Position numbers and translations under genes: made by a program
Notes under the pieces: generated by a model
Database searches by the model: none
What the model was told of the DNA's origin: nothing
Seen by the model: the letters and a program-made list of their open reading frames with translations, nothing else
In this document: in pieces, positions 1 through 7,426 of the stretch
How the letters are laid out: each line of letters opens with the position of its first letter
Position numbering within the stretch: position 1 is the first letter of the stretch
DNA from: Rubrobacter sp.
GTDB taxonomy: Bacteria > Actinomycetota > Rubrobacteria > Rubrobacterales > Rubrobacteraceae
Length of the DNA: 10,520 nucleotides
Direction: 5' to 3'
Assembly: GCA_016781725.1 (NCBI GenBank)
Contig: JADDPU010000445.1
Span: 1-10,520, forward strand

Positions 1-1860
1 GTAAGGGTTCTCCTCGGTCACCGCTCGGATCAGGGTCCTCTCCCCCGCCACGTATGTGTCCACGGTGTTCTGCAACTCCTCGGACTCCCTGGCGGCGGGC
101 GTCTTCAGAAAATTCGCCACCCCCTCCGGGGTGACGGTGCCGTCGGCGGAGAGTCCTTGCGGCAACCTCGGCACCCTGCGGTCTACCTCCTCGGCGACGC
201 GGCGCTCGACCTCGGCCCTGATGCGGCCCTCCGCGCTCCGCACCTCCTCGGCCACCCGCGGCTCGATCTCAGCCCTGAGCCGCTCCCCGGTTCCCGGCGG
301 GACGAAGCCCGCGGAGGCCTCGATCTTGCGGAGCTGCTGCTCGACCAATTCGTCCGTCTTCTCCCTGGTCTGCTCCTCTATCTGCCGCTCGACCAGGCCG
401 TCTATGCGGCCTGCGGCCTCCCTCTTTGCCTCTTCGCGGGCTTCGGTGACGCGGGCGGCGTAGTCCTTCGCCGCGGCTGCCCCTACCGTGTAGACACTCT
501 CGACGCGGGAGATCCCTTCGGCGTGGCGGATACGCTCGCCGAGCTCTTTCGCGTCGGCGAGCCCCCTCTCGGCGAGCGGGTCCGCGGAGACTGTGGCGAC
601 CACCTCCATCGGGTTGAGGGCCGCGTACTCGAAGTTCTCCTTCAGGATGTCGTCCCCGGCGCGCGACTCGTACTTCTCGGGGAGGACGCTCGCCTCGGGG
701 ATGCCGACCTTCATATGGGAGACTGGGTAGAGCAGGGTGCCGAGGAGCGCGGCGACCAGCAGAATAACGGCCACCGGGTGGCGCATTACGAGGTCGGCGC
801 TCCGGCCCCAGAAGCCCGTCGCCGGCGCGCTTTGGCGGCGTCTGATGGAGAGCAGGTTGATGCGGCGGCCGAGGATGCCAACGAAAGCCGGCAGCAACGT
901 AAGTGCTGCCGCCACCGAGACGAAGACCACGACGACGCCCGCCACCCCTATAGAGCGCATGAACATAAACGGGAAAAAGAGCAGGCCGGCGAGCCCGATC
1001 AGGACGGCAGTCCCAGAGAAAAAGATCGACCGCCCGGCGGTCGCGACCGTGCGGGGCACCGCCTCGGCGGCCGGGTAGTCCTCGAGCTCCTCCCTGAAAC
1101 GGCTGACGAAGAACAGGGCGTAGTCGATCCCAAGGCCAAGCCCAAGCATCGTCGAGAGGGTGAGGGTAAATACGCTCATCTCGTAGAAGCCCGCAATAAA
1201 GTACAGCGCGGCGAGCGAAGTCAGCACGCTCGCGCCCCCGATCAAGACCGGCACCCCGGCGGCCACTAGCGTGCCGAAGGCGAAGATCAAGATCACGATC
1301 GCGAAAGGAAAAGCGTACTTCTCGGCGCGCTTGACGTCCTCGTTGCTCGCCTGCTCGAGGTCCTGGTAGACCGCGGGAGCCCCCGTGACGTATGTCTTTA
1401 GCTTGTCGGAGCGGACCTCTCTTCTGACCTCCGCTACGATGTTGCGGGTCTCGTCTATGGAGACTTTGAAGGCGACGACGGCGTAGGAGCTCTCGCCGTC
1501 CCTGGAGATGAAGCGGGCGTCCTTGGAGTCGGCGTAGGAGGCCACGTACCCTACCTCGTCGAGCCTGCGCACCCCTTCCAGCGCGCGTTCCTGTGCTCGC
1601 TGGTATTCGTCGCTGCGCGCGGGTGTGCCGTCGCCCTCGAAGACCACGATCAGGGTAGCCGGGGAGAGCTCGAACTCGTCGGACATCAGGCGCTGCACCC
1701 GCTCGGCCTCGGAGTCGGAACCCTCGAAACCGCCGCCCTTGAGCCTTCCGGAGAGCTCCGGGGCGAAGAACACGCTCGCGACGAGGACCGCGGCCCACAC
1801 CACCAAGACTGCCCACCGGAAACGGTAGGCGAAGACCCCGATCAGGTGAAACACGCTCAC
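1..1860 (-). CDS. MMPL-family (RND superfamily) exporter, 3' end cut off by the window
   Basis: The frame is open from GTG at 1860 to the left edge, giving 620 residues with no stop. It encodes the first half of an MMPL/RND transporter, an inner-membrane, proton-driven exporter of lipids or other hydrophobic molecules. TM1 lies at about residues 14-33, followed by an extracytoplasmic porter-type domain (about 40-180), TM2-TM6 (about 183-335), TM7 (about 364-382) and a second extracytoplasmic domain. TM4 carries the GLGIDYALFFVSRFREE signature; the Asp246-Tyr247 pair matches the proton-relay DY pair known from MmpL3. The second domain contains an unusual charged helical stretch (about 466-570). 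TM8-TM12 lie outside the window. An in-frame TGA near 1891 limits the start to GTG 1860 or GTG 1854; GGAGAGG lies 13 nt before the former. The gene is downstream of the Fsr-like pump with a 103-bp gap. The family is certain, the substrate unknown. Confidence 0.93.
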   Translation of the reverse strand, partial: MSVFHLIGVFAYRFRWAVLVVWAAVLVASVFFAPELSGRLKGGGFEGSDSEAERVQRLMSDEFELSPATLIVVFEGDGTPARSDEYQRAQERALEGVRRLDEVGYVASYADSKDARFISRDGESSYAVVAFKVSIDETRNIVAEVRREVRSDKLKTYVTGAPAVYQDLEQASNEDVKRAEKYAFPFAIVILIFAFGTLVAAGVPVLIGGASVLTSLAALYFIAGFYEMSVFTLTLSTMLGLGLGIDYALFFVSRFREELEDYPAAEAVPRTVATAGRSIFFSGTAVLIGLAGLLFFPFMFMRSIGVAGVVVVFVSVAAALTLLPAFVGILGRRINLLSIRRRQSAPATGFWGRSADLVMRHPVAVILLVAALLGTLLYPVSHMKVGIPEASVLPEKYESRAGDDILKENFEYAALNPMEVVATVSADPLAERGLADAKELGERIRHAEGISRVESVYTVGAAAAKDYAARVTEAREEAKREAAGRIDGLVERQIEEQTREKTDELVEQQLRKIEASAGFVPPGTGERLRAEIEPRVAEEVRSAEGRIRAEVERRVAEEVDRRVPRLPQGLSADGTVTPEGVANFLKTPAARESEELQNTVDTYVAGERTLIRAVTEENPY

Positions 1861-1900
1861 CCTGCTAAGCGATCCTCTCCGGCAGCGTTCTCATCGACGG

Positions 1901-1929
1901 TATATGTTACTGGAAGCGTGGGGGTCGAA
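1901..1929 (-). promoter_or_regulatory. Candidate promoter for the MMPL gene
   Basis: On the minus strand TTCGAC (1929-1924) and CATATA (1906-1901) are separated by exactly 17 bp, a SigA-like arrangement. It would start transcription about 35 nt before GTG 1860. It lies in the gap after the Fsr-like gene, so the MMPL gene may be expressed independently of sppA. Both hexamers are imperfect, so this is only a candidate. Confidence 0.3.
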
Positions 1930-1963
1930 TCGTGTTCGGTTACACGCCGCGGCCCTTCGGTTT

Positions 1964-3151
1964 TCAGACCCCGCCGGCGGAGGCTGGCGTCTTGCGTGGC
2001 AGGGTCACGGTGAGGAGCAACCCGAGCACCGGAAGGGCGGCTATGGCGAGCATCGCCGCCGGGAGGCCCGAGCTATCGGCCAGGAGGCCGAGCAGGGGCG
2101 CTCCTACCCCGCCGAGGCCGATGGAGAGGCCCATCGTGACGCCGGCGGCGAGCCCGATGCGGCCAGGGAGGTACTCCTGTCCCATGACCACTGTGACGCC
2201 GAACGTCCCGACGGTAGCGGCGCCGGTCAAGGCGAGCAGGACCATGCCGGGGTAAGGCCCGGCGAGGGTGAAGCCGAAGATCAGGGGCGGGAGGGCGAGC
2301 ATGGAGGCCGCGACTACCGCGCGCCTCCCGAACCGGTCGGCAAGAGGCCCCATGACCAGGGTGCCAGTCGCCCCGCCGAAGAGCATCACCGTGAGGGCTG
2401 TGTTCCCGAACGCCGGCGTCGTGTCGAAGACGCGCTCGTAGTAGGAGGCCACGAAGGCTACGAGCCCGAAGTACACGAAGGAGCGAACGGCGACGACCCC
2501 GATCATGCGCGAGAAAGGCCCCCAGTGCTCGGGCTCCGGGGCTGTCTCCCCTCCCACATCCCCGACCCGCCGCGGTTCGAAGCGGAGCATGCGCGGCATC
2601 TCGAGGAAGAGGACCGCGGCCATGACGGCGGCGGGCAGAGCGAGGAAGAGCGTGCCGGGCAGGCCGAAGGCCAGGACTAGCGGTGTGGCGACGACCGGCC
2701 CGAGGGCGACACCTGCGTTGCCGCCGACGGAGAACAAGCTCATCCCCCTGGCCCGCCGGGAGCCGGAGACGTAGTTGGCGAACCGCGCGGACTCAGGGTG
2801 AAACGCGGCCACCCCGATGCCGCTCATAACTACGCACAAAAAGGTCTGAAGGTAGCCGGGCACTACCCCTACGAGCGCCATCCCCACCCCCGCTAGCAGC
2901 ACGCCGAGCGGCATGAGGGCTGGCATGGGGCGCCTGTCGGAGAAGATGCCGAAGAGCGGCTGCACAACGGAGGAGCTTACGGTAAGGGCGAACACGAGCG
3001 CGCCGGCCGCCGTAAGCGAGATGCCCCTCTCGGAGATCAGGAAAGGCAGCAGCGCGGCCACGGCCCCCTGGTTGAGGTCCGTGAACAGATGCCCGGCGGA
3101 GAGCGCGCCCATCGCCCGCCGGTCCACGCCCTTGCCCGAAACCTCGCTCAA
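1964..3151 (-). CDS. MFS transporter of the fosmidomycin-resistance (Fsr) type
   Basis: The product is about 395 residues with the 12-helix layout of the major facilitator superfamily and acts as an inner-membrane drug/proton antiporter or exporter. From memory, it shares several signatures with E. coli Fsr: FHPESAR (117-123) after TM4, SVGGNAGVALGP (141-152), a SYYERVF region after TM7 (237-242), ADRFGRR (271-277) and QEYLPGRIG (325-333) followed by a Gly-rich helix. E. coli Fsr is about 406 residues, so length agrees. An in-frame ATG at 3223 would overlap the end of sppA by 37 bp and add a tail without features. TTG 3151 is preferred because GAGAGAGG lies 6 nt upstream; GTG 3127 and ATG 3112 are alternatives. 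It lies 35 bp downstream of sppA and is probably in the same transcript. Fosmidomycin export is inferred from family resemblance only; the natural substrate is unknown. Confidence 0.88.
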   Translation of the reverse strand: MSEVSGKGVDRRAMGALSAGHLFTDLNQGAVAALLPFLISERGISLTAAGALVFALTVSSSVVQPLFGIFSDRRPMPALMPLGVLLAGVGMALVGVVPGYLQTFLCVVMSGIGVAAFHPESARFANYVSGSRRARGMSLFSVGGNAGVALGPVVATPLVLAFGLPGTLFLALPAAVMAAVLFLEMPRMLRFEPRRVGDVGGETAPEPEHWGPFSRMIGVVAVRSFVYFGLVAFVASYYERVFDTTPAFGNTALTVMLFGGATGTLVMGPLADRFGRRAVVAASMLALPPLIFGFTLAGPYPGMVLLALTGAATVGTFGVTVVMGQEYLPGRIGLAAGVTMGLSIGLGGVGAPLLGLLADSSGLPAAMLAIAALPVLGLLLTVTLPRKTPASAGGV

Positions 3152-3157
3152 AGCCCG

Positions 3158-3165
3158 CCTCTCTC
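3158..3165 (-). promoter_or_regulatory. Shine-Dalgarno site that favours the TTG start of the Fsr-like gene
   Basis: GAGAGAGG on the minus strand ends 6 nt before TTG 3151. The alternative starts (ATG 3223, TTG 3169, GTG 3127, ATG 3112) were judged to have weaker sites. This is the main reason for choosing the TTG start, and it remains a judgement. Confidence 0.45.
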
Positions 3166-3186
3166 TCAACGACGAGGGTGATGCTA

Positions 3187-4899
3187 TCAGTCCTCGAGGA
3201 TCTCGTACGGCGCCAGCGCCCATACCCTATCCGCCCGAAGCCCCGGGAGGGCGTCTCCTATCTCCCCTAAAAGGTCAAGGAGGGCGTACTCGACCGGGGC
3301 ACCCGGGGTTGGTCGACCGCTGCGGGGGCCCGAGATCTTGACCAGCCCCCCCTCCGGCGACTCGCGCTCGATGCCGCCGAGCTCCCTGGCCTTGCGGAGG
3401 GCCTCCCGGAAACCGCCGAGCTCGTCCACGAGCCCTAGCTTCAGCGCCTCCTCCCCCGTCCAGACCCGCCCGCCGGCTACGTCCTCGAGCTCCCGCGGCT
3501 CGATCCCGCGCCCGCGCGAGACGCGGTCCTTGAACTCGTCGTAGACGAGCCCTATCTGGCGCTCCAGGACCCGCACCTCGTCCGGGGTCGGGCGGCGGCT
3601 CGGGTCTAGCAGTCCGGCGCGCGCCCCGCGGTCAACGGAGGCTGGGTTGATGCCGAGCTTCCCGTAGAGGCCGCCGGCGACCGGCCGCACAGTAAGCACC
3701 CCGATGGAGCCGGTAACCGTGTTGCGCCGGGCGACGACGTGGCTCGCCGGAGCCGAGACGTAGTAGCCGCCCGAGGCCGCGACGTTACCCATCAGGACTA
3801 CAACGGGTTTCTTGACCCGGACCCGCTCGACCTCGCGCCAGATCAGGTCCGAAGCCAGCGCGTCCCCTCCGGGGGACTCGACGCGGAGGAGGACTGCCGC
3901 GACCCGCCGGTCCTTCTCCGCTACCCGCAGCGCGGCGACTACCGACTCGCTCCCCGCCTGCTCCCGCCCCACTAACGGCAGCGGCACCGGAAGGCTCCTG
4001 CTCTTCCCCCGCACTATGGCCCCCGACACGTTCACGAGCCCGACCCGCCGCCGCCGGCGGTAGGGCATCCACAACGCCCGGCGCGCCGCGCTCCACTCCG
4101 AGAGCCTGGCCCGCCGCCCGTCCGCCCCGAGCCACCCGGGCAGCTCGTCCTCGTAGCAGACCCCGTCGAGCAGGCGCCCGGCGAGGGCCTCCCGCGCGCC
4201 GTATGGGCCCCGGTCTATCGCGGCGCGCGCCTCCTCGGGGGAGAGGCCCCTGCCTTCGGCGATGGCGCGGGTGAGCTCCTCGTAGCGGCGGTCCACCAGG
4301 CGTTCGGTCTGTTCGCGCGACTCGCGCGAGAAGTCGTTGCGGACGTAGGGGTCTCCCGCGGTCTTGTAGGGCGAGACGGCGACGACCTCGGCCCGGAGGC
4401 CGAGCCGATCCAGGGCGTCCTTAAAGAAGTTGACCCTGGCGCGGACCCCGATAACGCTCAGGGTGGCGACAGGGGTGGCCAGGATCTCGTCTGCGGCGCA
4501 GGCCAGGTAGTAGGAGCGCGTATCCGCGCCTTCTGCCAGGTAGGCCACTACCCTGCCTCCCCTCGCGCGGTACGCGAGTAGCTCCCGGCGCAGCTCTTCC
4601 AGCGCCGCCCACCCGGCGTCGAGGTCGCGGACGCGTAACACGACCCCCCGCGGACGGCCGTCCGCGGAGATGCGCTCGAGCCGGGCGCGCAGTTCCTCGA
4701 GGGTTATCGGGTTCGGGCCTGGCGAGAGGCGGCGGCGCAAAAAGCCCACAGGCGTCCCGAACTCGGGCAACGAACCGCCGACCTCGATCCAAACGTAATC
4801 CGGCGGCCTGCCGAGCAGGCGACCGCGGGCGTTGCGCAGGAGGCGCCAGAGGTTGACCAGAGCGTCGAGGATGGGGGACATCTGGCGCATATGGTACAC
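3187..4899 (-). CDS. sppA: Signal peptide peptidase SppA, 67K type
   Basis: This is a 570-residue serine/lysine-dyad protease of family S49, which degrades signal peptides left in the membrane after secretion and other membrane peptides. It has the two-domain architecture of E. coli SppA: an N-terminal domain (about 35-280) and a C-terminal domain (about 284-500). The general-base Lys is Lys179 in SPYKTAGDP, matching E. coli Lys209. The nucleophile is Ser376 in GNVAASGGYY, matching E. coli Ser409. The spacing is 197 residues here against 200 in E. coli. Other signatures are ESPGGDALAS (341-350) and TVTGSIGVL (394-402). No clear transmembrane anchor is visible at either end, unlike E. coli SppA. 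The start is uncertain: GTG 4899, ATG 4890 and ATG 4881 are all in frame without a clear ribosome site; numbering uses GTG 4899. It diverges from the Fur-family gene and leads the pump genes. Confidence 0.92.
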   Translation of the reverse strand: MYHMRQMSPILDALVNLWRLLRNARGRLLGRPPDYVWIEVGGSLPEFGTPVGFLRRRLSPGPNPITLEELRARLERISADGRPRGVVLRVRDLDAGWAALEELRRELLAYRARGGRVVAYLAEGADTRSYYLACAADEILATPVATLSVIGVRARVNFFKDALDRLGLRAEVVAVSPYKTAGDPYVRNDFSRESREQTERLVDRRYEELTRAIAEGRGLSPEEARAAIDRGPYGAREALAGRLLDGVCYEDELPGWLGADGRRARLSEWSAARRALWMPYRRRRRVGLVNVSGAIVRGKSRSLPVPLPLVGREQAGSESVVAALRVAEKDRRVAAVLLRVESPGGDALASDLIWREVERVRVKKPVVVLMGNVAASGGYYVSAPASHVVARRNTVTGSIGVLTVRPVAGGLYGKLGINPASVDRGARAGLLDPSRRPTPDEVRVLERQIGLVYDEFKDRVSRGRGIEPRELEDVAGGRVWTGEEALKLGLVDELGGFREALRKARELGGIERESPEGGLVKISGPRSGRPTPGAPVEYALLDLLGEIGDALPGLRADRVWALAPYEILED

Positions 4900-4918
4900 C
4901 GCAGCACGAAAAGCTCCG

Positions 4919-4925
4919 TATGATA
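4919..4925. promoter_or_regulatory. Candidate overlapping -10 elements of the divergent sppA/fur promoters
   Basis: TATGAT (4919-4924, plus strand) differs from the -10 consensus at one base. The same bases read as TATCAT (4925-4920) on the minus strand. The plus element would start transcription about 4931, just before ATG 4941 of the Fur-family gene. The minus element would start near 4913, ahead of the sppA starts. I see no good -35 for either (GTAACC 17 bp away is the best on the minus strand). Transcription in the two directions would then be mutually exclusive. Confidence 0.3.
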
Positions 4926-4940
4926 GACTCCGAAATAGGA

Positions 4941-5405
4941 ATGGTTACTGATCGCAGAACTACCAAAGAGGGCGAGACCGGCGCGCCGGAGAGCGGCATC
5001 AGGGAGAAGTTCCGCAGGTCGGGCTACACCCTCACCTCCCAGCGCCGGGCCGTACTCGAGGCGCTCCTCGAGGCGAAGGGGCACCCTTCGGCCGAGGACG
5101 TGTATTTGATCGTCAAGCGCAAGAACCCGCGCGTGGCGCTCGGCACCGTCTACCAGGCGCTCTCCGTGCTCGAGGAGATCGGGGTGATCGGCTCCAAGCA
5201 CTGGTCGGAGTCGCCGACGCGCTACGACCTGAACGTGGAGCCGCACCTGGACATCCGGTGCGAGAGCTGCGGCGAGGTCTCCGAGATACTCGGCGCCGAC
5301 TTCGCCGGCCTCGAAGAGCGCATCCGCCAGAACACCCCTTATGAGGTCACCCGCGCGACAGTGGTCGTCGAGGGCCTCTGCCCCGCCTGCGGCAAGGGGG
5401 AGTAG
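4941..5405 (+). CDS. Fur-family metal-dependent transcriptional repressor
   Basis: This is a cytoplasmic dimeric DNA-binding regulator of 154 residues from this start (161 from ATG 4920; numbering below uses the longer form). It has the N-terminal winged helix with FRRSGYTLTSQRRAVLEAL (31-49) and recognition-helix region RVALGTVYQALSVLEE (71-86), then the dimerisation domain. CESC (114-117) and CPAC (154-157) form the structural Cys4 zinc site. Aligned without gaps to B. subtilis PerR (constant offset of 18), the regulatory-metal ligands are His55, Asp103 and His109. PerR His93 corresponds to Asp111 and PerR Asp104 to Glu122. Glu at that place is the Fur-like state and argues against efficient peroxide sensing, so an iron, zinc or manganese regulator is more likely than PerR. 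ATG 4941 is preferred because a -10-like TATGAT overlies ATG 4920; neither has a good ribosome site. It diverges from sppA and could control both. Confidence 0.92.
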   Translation: MVTDRRTTKEGETGAPESGIREKFRRSGYTLTSQRRAVLEALLEAKGHPSAEDVYLIVKRKNPRVALGTVYQALSVLEEIGVIGSKHWSESPTRYDLNVEPHLDIRCESCGEVSEILGADFAGLEERIRQNTPYEVTRATVVVEGLCPACGKGE

Positions 5406-5492
5406 CCACTCCCGCCAGGAGGCTAGCCGCGCCGGTCCCGGTCGGGTCCGCCTAGTAGAGCTCCGTACCTTTCGGCGCGGGCAGTAGCGGCC

Positions 5493-5521
5493 TTTACCGG
5501 GCGTACGACAGCGGGTACCCT
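5493..5521 (+). promoter_or_regulatory. Weak candidate promoter for the coiled-coil gene
   Basis: TTTACC (5493-5498) and TACCCT (5516-5521) are 17 bp apart, and transcription would begin about 45 nt before GTG 5573. GGGTAC at 5513-5518 overlaps it and resembles the -10 of SigB-type stress promoters, but no matching GTTT-type -35 is at the right distance. The rest of the 167-bp gap after the Fur-family gene shows only weak dyads and no convincing terminator. Confidence 0.2.
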
Positions 5522-5559
5522 TTCAGGCTAAAGGTGATCCGGAAGGACTACGGGCCCAC

Positions 5560-5565
5560 AGGAGG
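5560..5565 (+). promoter_or_regulatory. Consensus Shine-Dalgarno site of the coiled-coil gene
   Basis: AGGAGG lies 7 nt before GTG 5573. It decides the start: an in-frame GTG at 5534, 13 codons upstream, lacks a comparable site. Confidence 0.8.
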
Positions 5566-5572
5566 GGCGAGC

Positions 5573-7408
5573 GTGAGCGAGGATCCCAGGCAGACGGTGG
5601 CGGAGCTTGCGAAGGGCATGGAGGCGGCTGGCGCCCTCATAGAGAGCCTGGAAGAGGAAGCGTCGAACCTCAGGGGCGACCTTGAGCGGGCGACCGCCGC
5701 CCTCAGGGCGGCCCAGGCGGAGGTCTCCTCCAGCGCCGGCGCTGTGGAGGAGGCGAACCGGGCCCGCGACCTGGCCCAGAAGGAAGCCCGCGACCTGCGG
5801 GCCGAGATCTACGAGCTCAAGAGGCGCCACTCCGACGAGCAGCTTCGGCTGAGCAACCAGCACATCAACGAGCTGGCCGCGGTGCGGCGCAGGCTCGAAG
5901 AGCAACGCCGCGCCGACATGCAAGCCTCCTCCTCCGAGGCGCGTCTGGAGGAGCTCAGGGAAGAGTTTCGCAGGGAGCGCGGGGCCCTCGAGGCGCGGCA
6001 CCGCGAGGAGCTCGAGGCCCTCAAGCACGCCTCCGAGCAGTGGGAGGAGCGGCTTCGGACGGGCTACCGGGAGCAGGAGGAACGCCACGCGTCCGAGCTC
6101 GAGGCCGTGCGCCGGGAGGCGGCTGAGAGGATAGGCGAGCTCGAGCGCTCGCTTGAAGAAGAGGTCGAGCGGCTCGCCGCCGAGGAGAGGAACGCCTCGG
6201 AAGAGCGCCACCAGGCCGCCTTGCGCGCTCTCGAGAACGCGGCGGCGGGCCGGGAGCTCGAGCTCCAGAAAGACTACCAGGCGGTGGTCGAGACCCAGCA
6301 GGCGCAGATAGAGTCGCTGCGGGAGGAGCTCGCGATGGCCCGCCGGGGGGTAGACGAGTCCCACAGAGCGGAGCTTCGGGAGGTCAAGGCCCTCGCCGAG
6401 AGTCGGGAACGCGAGCTGCGCAAGACGCAGGCGGGCAGGCTCGCGGCGGCGAAGGCTGACGCCGAGCGCAGGGTAGCGGCGCTACAGGCCCAGAGGGAGG
6501 CGGACAACCGGGCGCTGCGGGCCCGCCACGCGGAAGAGGTCGCGCGCCTGCGGCGCGGGTACGAGGAGCGGCTCGCGCAAGAAGACGAGCGCAGAAAGTC
6601 CGAGACCTGGACGCTCCAAGAGCGGGTGGAGGAGTTCAAGATCCAGCGCGACACCGAGGCCCGGGCCTTCGCTGCCCGCCTGAAGGAGCTCGAGACCGCC
6701 AGGCTCGCCCAGAAGTCCTCGGCCGAGGAGGATCTGGAGCGGGTGGTGGAGCGGTTCGGGGCCGAGATCTCCGACTACGAGCACCGCGTAGCCGAACTCG
6801 AAGAGGCCCTGCAAGAATCCGAGACGCTCAAGGTGGATCTGGAAAGCCAGCTAGCCGCCCTGCGGTCCGACCCGGCCGGCGGCGAACCGTCCGGCGGCGG
6901 GCCGGCCGACGAGGAGCGCGAGGGGGCGGAGGCCCTCGAGGACATCGAAGCCGAGAAGATCCTCGCGGAGGAGCGGATACAAGACCTCGAAGCCCGGCTG
7001 CGCGAGGCGCGGGAGGAGAACCGGCGCACCGCCGAGGCCCTCGAGAGCGCCCTCGAGGAACTAAACCGGCTCTCGGACCCCGAACGCCGGCTTAGAGAAG
7101 GTATCTCGCTGTTCAACGCCAGCGAGCACACCCGCACCGTCGCCTCCATCTCGAAAGCCCTCGGTTTGCCGCGGGTCCACGCCGGCCTGGACGAGGGCAG
7201 CCCCGGTAGACCGACGCTCACGTTCCTCTGGGGCGACATGGCCTGGCGCCGCTACGTCTCCGACCCTACGGAGGGTATCGAGGAGCCAAGGGTCTACCTC
7301 GCCGGAACCGGCGACGAACCCTCGGCTGAGGTCGACGAGCCGAGCCAAAGGCCCAACGCCCGCATGGACTCAAGAGGGCGCTTGACGCTCGGCGTCCAGG
7401 CCCGCTAG
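5573..7408 (+). CDS. Long coiled-coil protein with a small C-terminal domain of unknown function
   Basis: The product has 611 residues and no recognised enzymatic motif; there is no Walker A, signal peptide or transmembrane segment, and I saw no cysteine. Residues about 8-430 are almost continuous Glu/Arg/Ala/Leu-rich heptads, typical of a rod-like dimeric coiled coil. A Gly/Pro linker (about 432-447) breaks the rod. A second coiled coil (about 448-500) follows. Residues about 501-580 look globular: a helical part (LFNASEHTRTVASISKALG) then a Trp-rich strand-like part (TFLWGDMAWRRYV). The last 30 residues are polar. It is probably a cytoplasmic scaffold or filament-like protein; a role in cell shape or chromosome organisation would be speculation. 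The start is set by AGGAGG 7 nt upstream. It is preceded by the Fur-family gene (167-bp gap) and converges on the membrane-protein gene. Confidence 0.85.
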   Translation: MSEDPRQTVAELAKGMEAAGALIESLEEEASNLRGDLERATAALRAAQAEVSSSAGAVEEANRARDLAQKEARDLRAEIYELKRRHSDEQLRLSNQHINELAAVRRRLEEQRRADMQASSSEARLEELREEFRRERGALEARHREELEALKHASEQWEERLRTGYREQEERHASELEAVRREAAERIGELERSLEEEVERLAAEERNASEERHQAALRALENAAAGRELELQKDYQAVVETQQAQIESLREELAMARRGVDESHRAELREVKALAESRERELRKTQAGRLAAAKADAERRVAALQAQREADNRALRARHAEEVARLRRGYEERLAQEDERRKSETWTLQERVEEFKIQRDTEARAFAARLKELETARLAQKSSAEEDLERVVERFGAEISDYEHRVAELEEALQESETLKVDLESQLAALRSDPAGGEPSGGGPADEEREGAEALEDIEAEKILAEERIQDLEARLREAREENRRTAEALESALEELNRLSDPERRLREGISLFNASEHTRTVASISKALGLPRVHAGLDEGSPGRPTLTFLWGDMAWRRYVSDPTEGIEEPRVYLAGTGDEPSAEVDEPSQRPNARMDSRGRLTLGVQAR

Positions 7409-7426
7409 GGCGGGGGCGTCTAGCGG
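7402..7426. terminator. Inverted repeat between convergent genes, possible bidirectional terminator
   Basis: CCGCTAG (7402-7408) and CTAGCGG (7420-7426) form a perfect 7-bp inverted repeat around an 11-nt GC-rich loop. The TAG stop of the coiled-coil gene (7406-7408) and the TAG stop of the convergent membrane-protein gene (7422-7420) both lie inside the stems. There is no T-tract on either side, so intrinsic termination may be weak. Confidence 0.45.

Noticed and set aside
269..1816. A 515-codon open frame on the minus strand in a different frame from the MMPL gene
   Set aside because: Its translation is Arg/Gly-rich low-complexity sequence without domains, while the overlapping frame encodes a clear MMPL protein. 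Long spurious frames are expected in GC-rich DNA.
4926..4946. A Fur/PerR operator box in the sppA/fur gap
   Set aside because: There is only a weak partial dyad (ACTCC and GGAAT halves) that does not fit the known 7-1-7 pattern well enough to call.
5406..5492. An intrinsic terminator after the Fur-family gene
   Set aside because: Only broken GC-rich dyads are present, with no stable stem and no T-tract.
5528..6364. A 278-codon frame antisense to the coiled-coil gene
   Set aside because: Leu/Gly/Pro-rich translation without a domain or ribosome site; the plus-strand gene has a consensus Shine-Dalgarno and coherent heptads.
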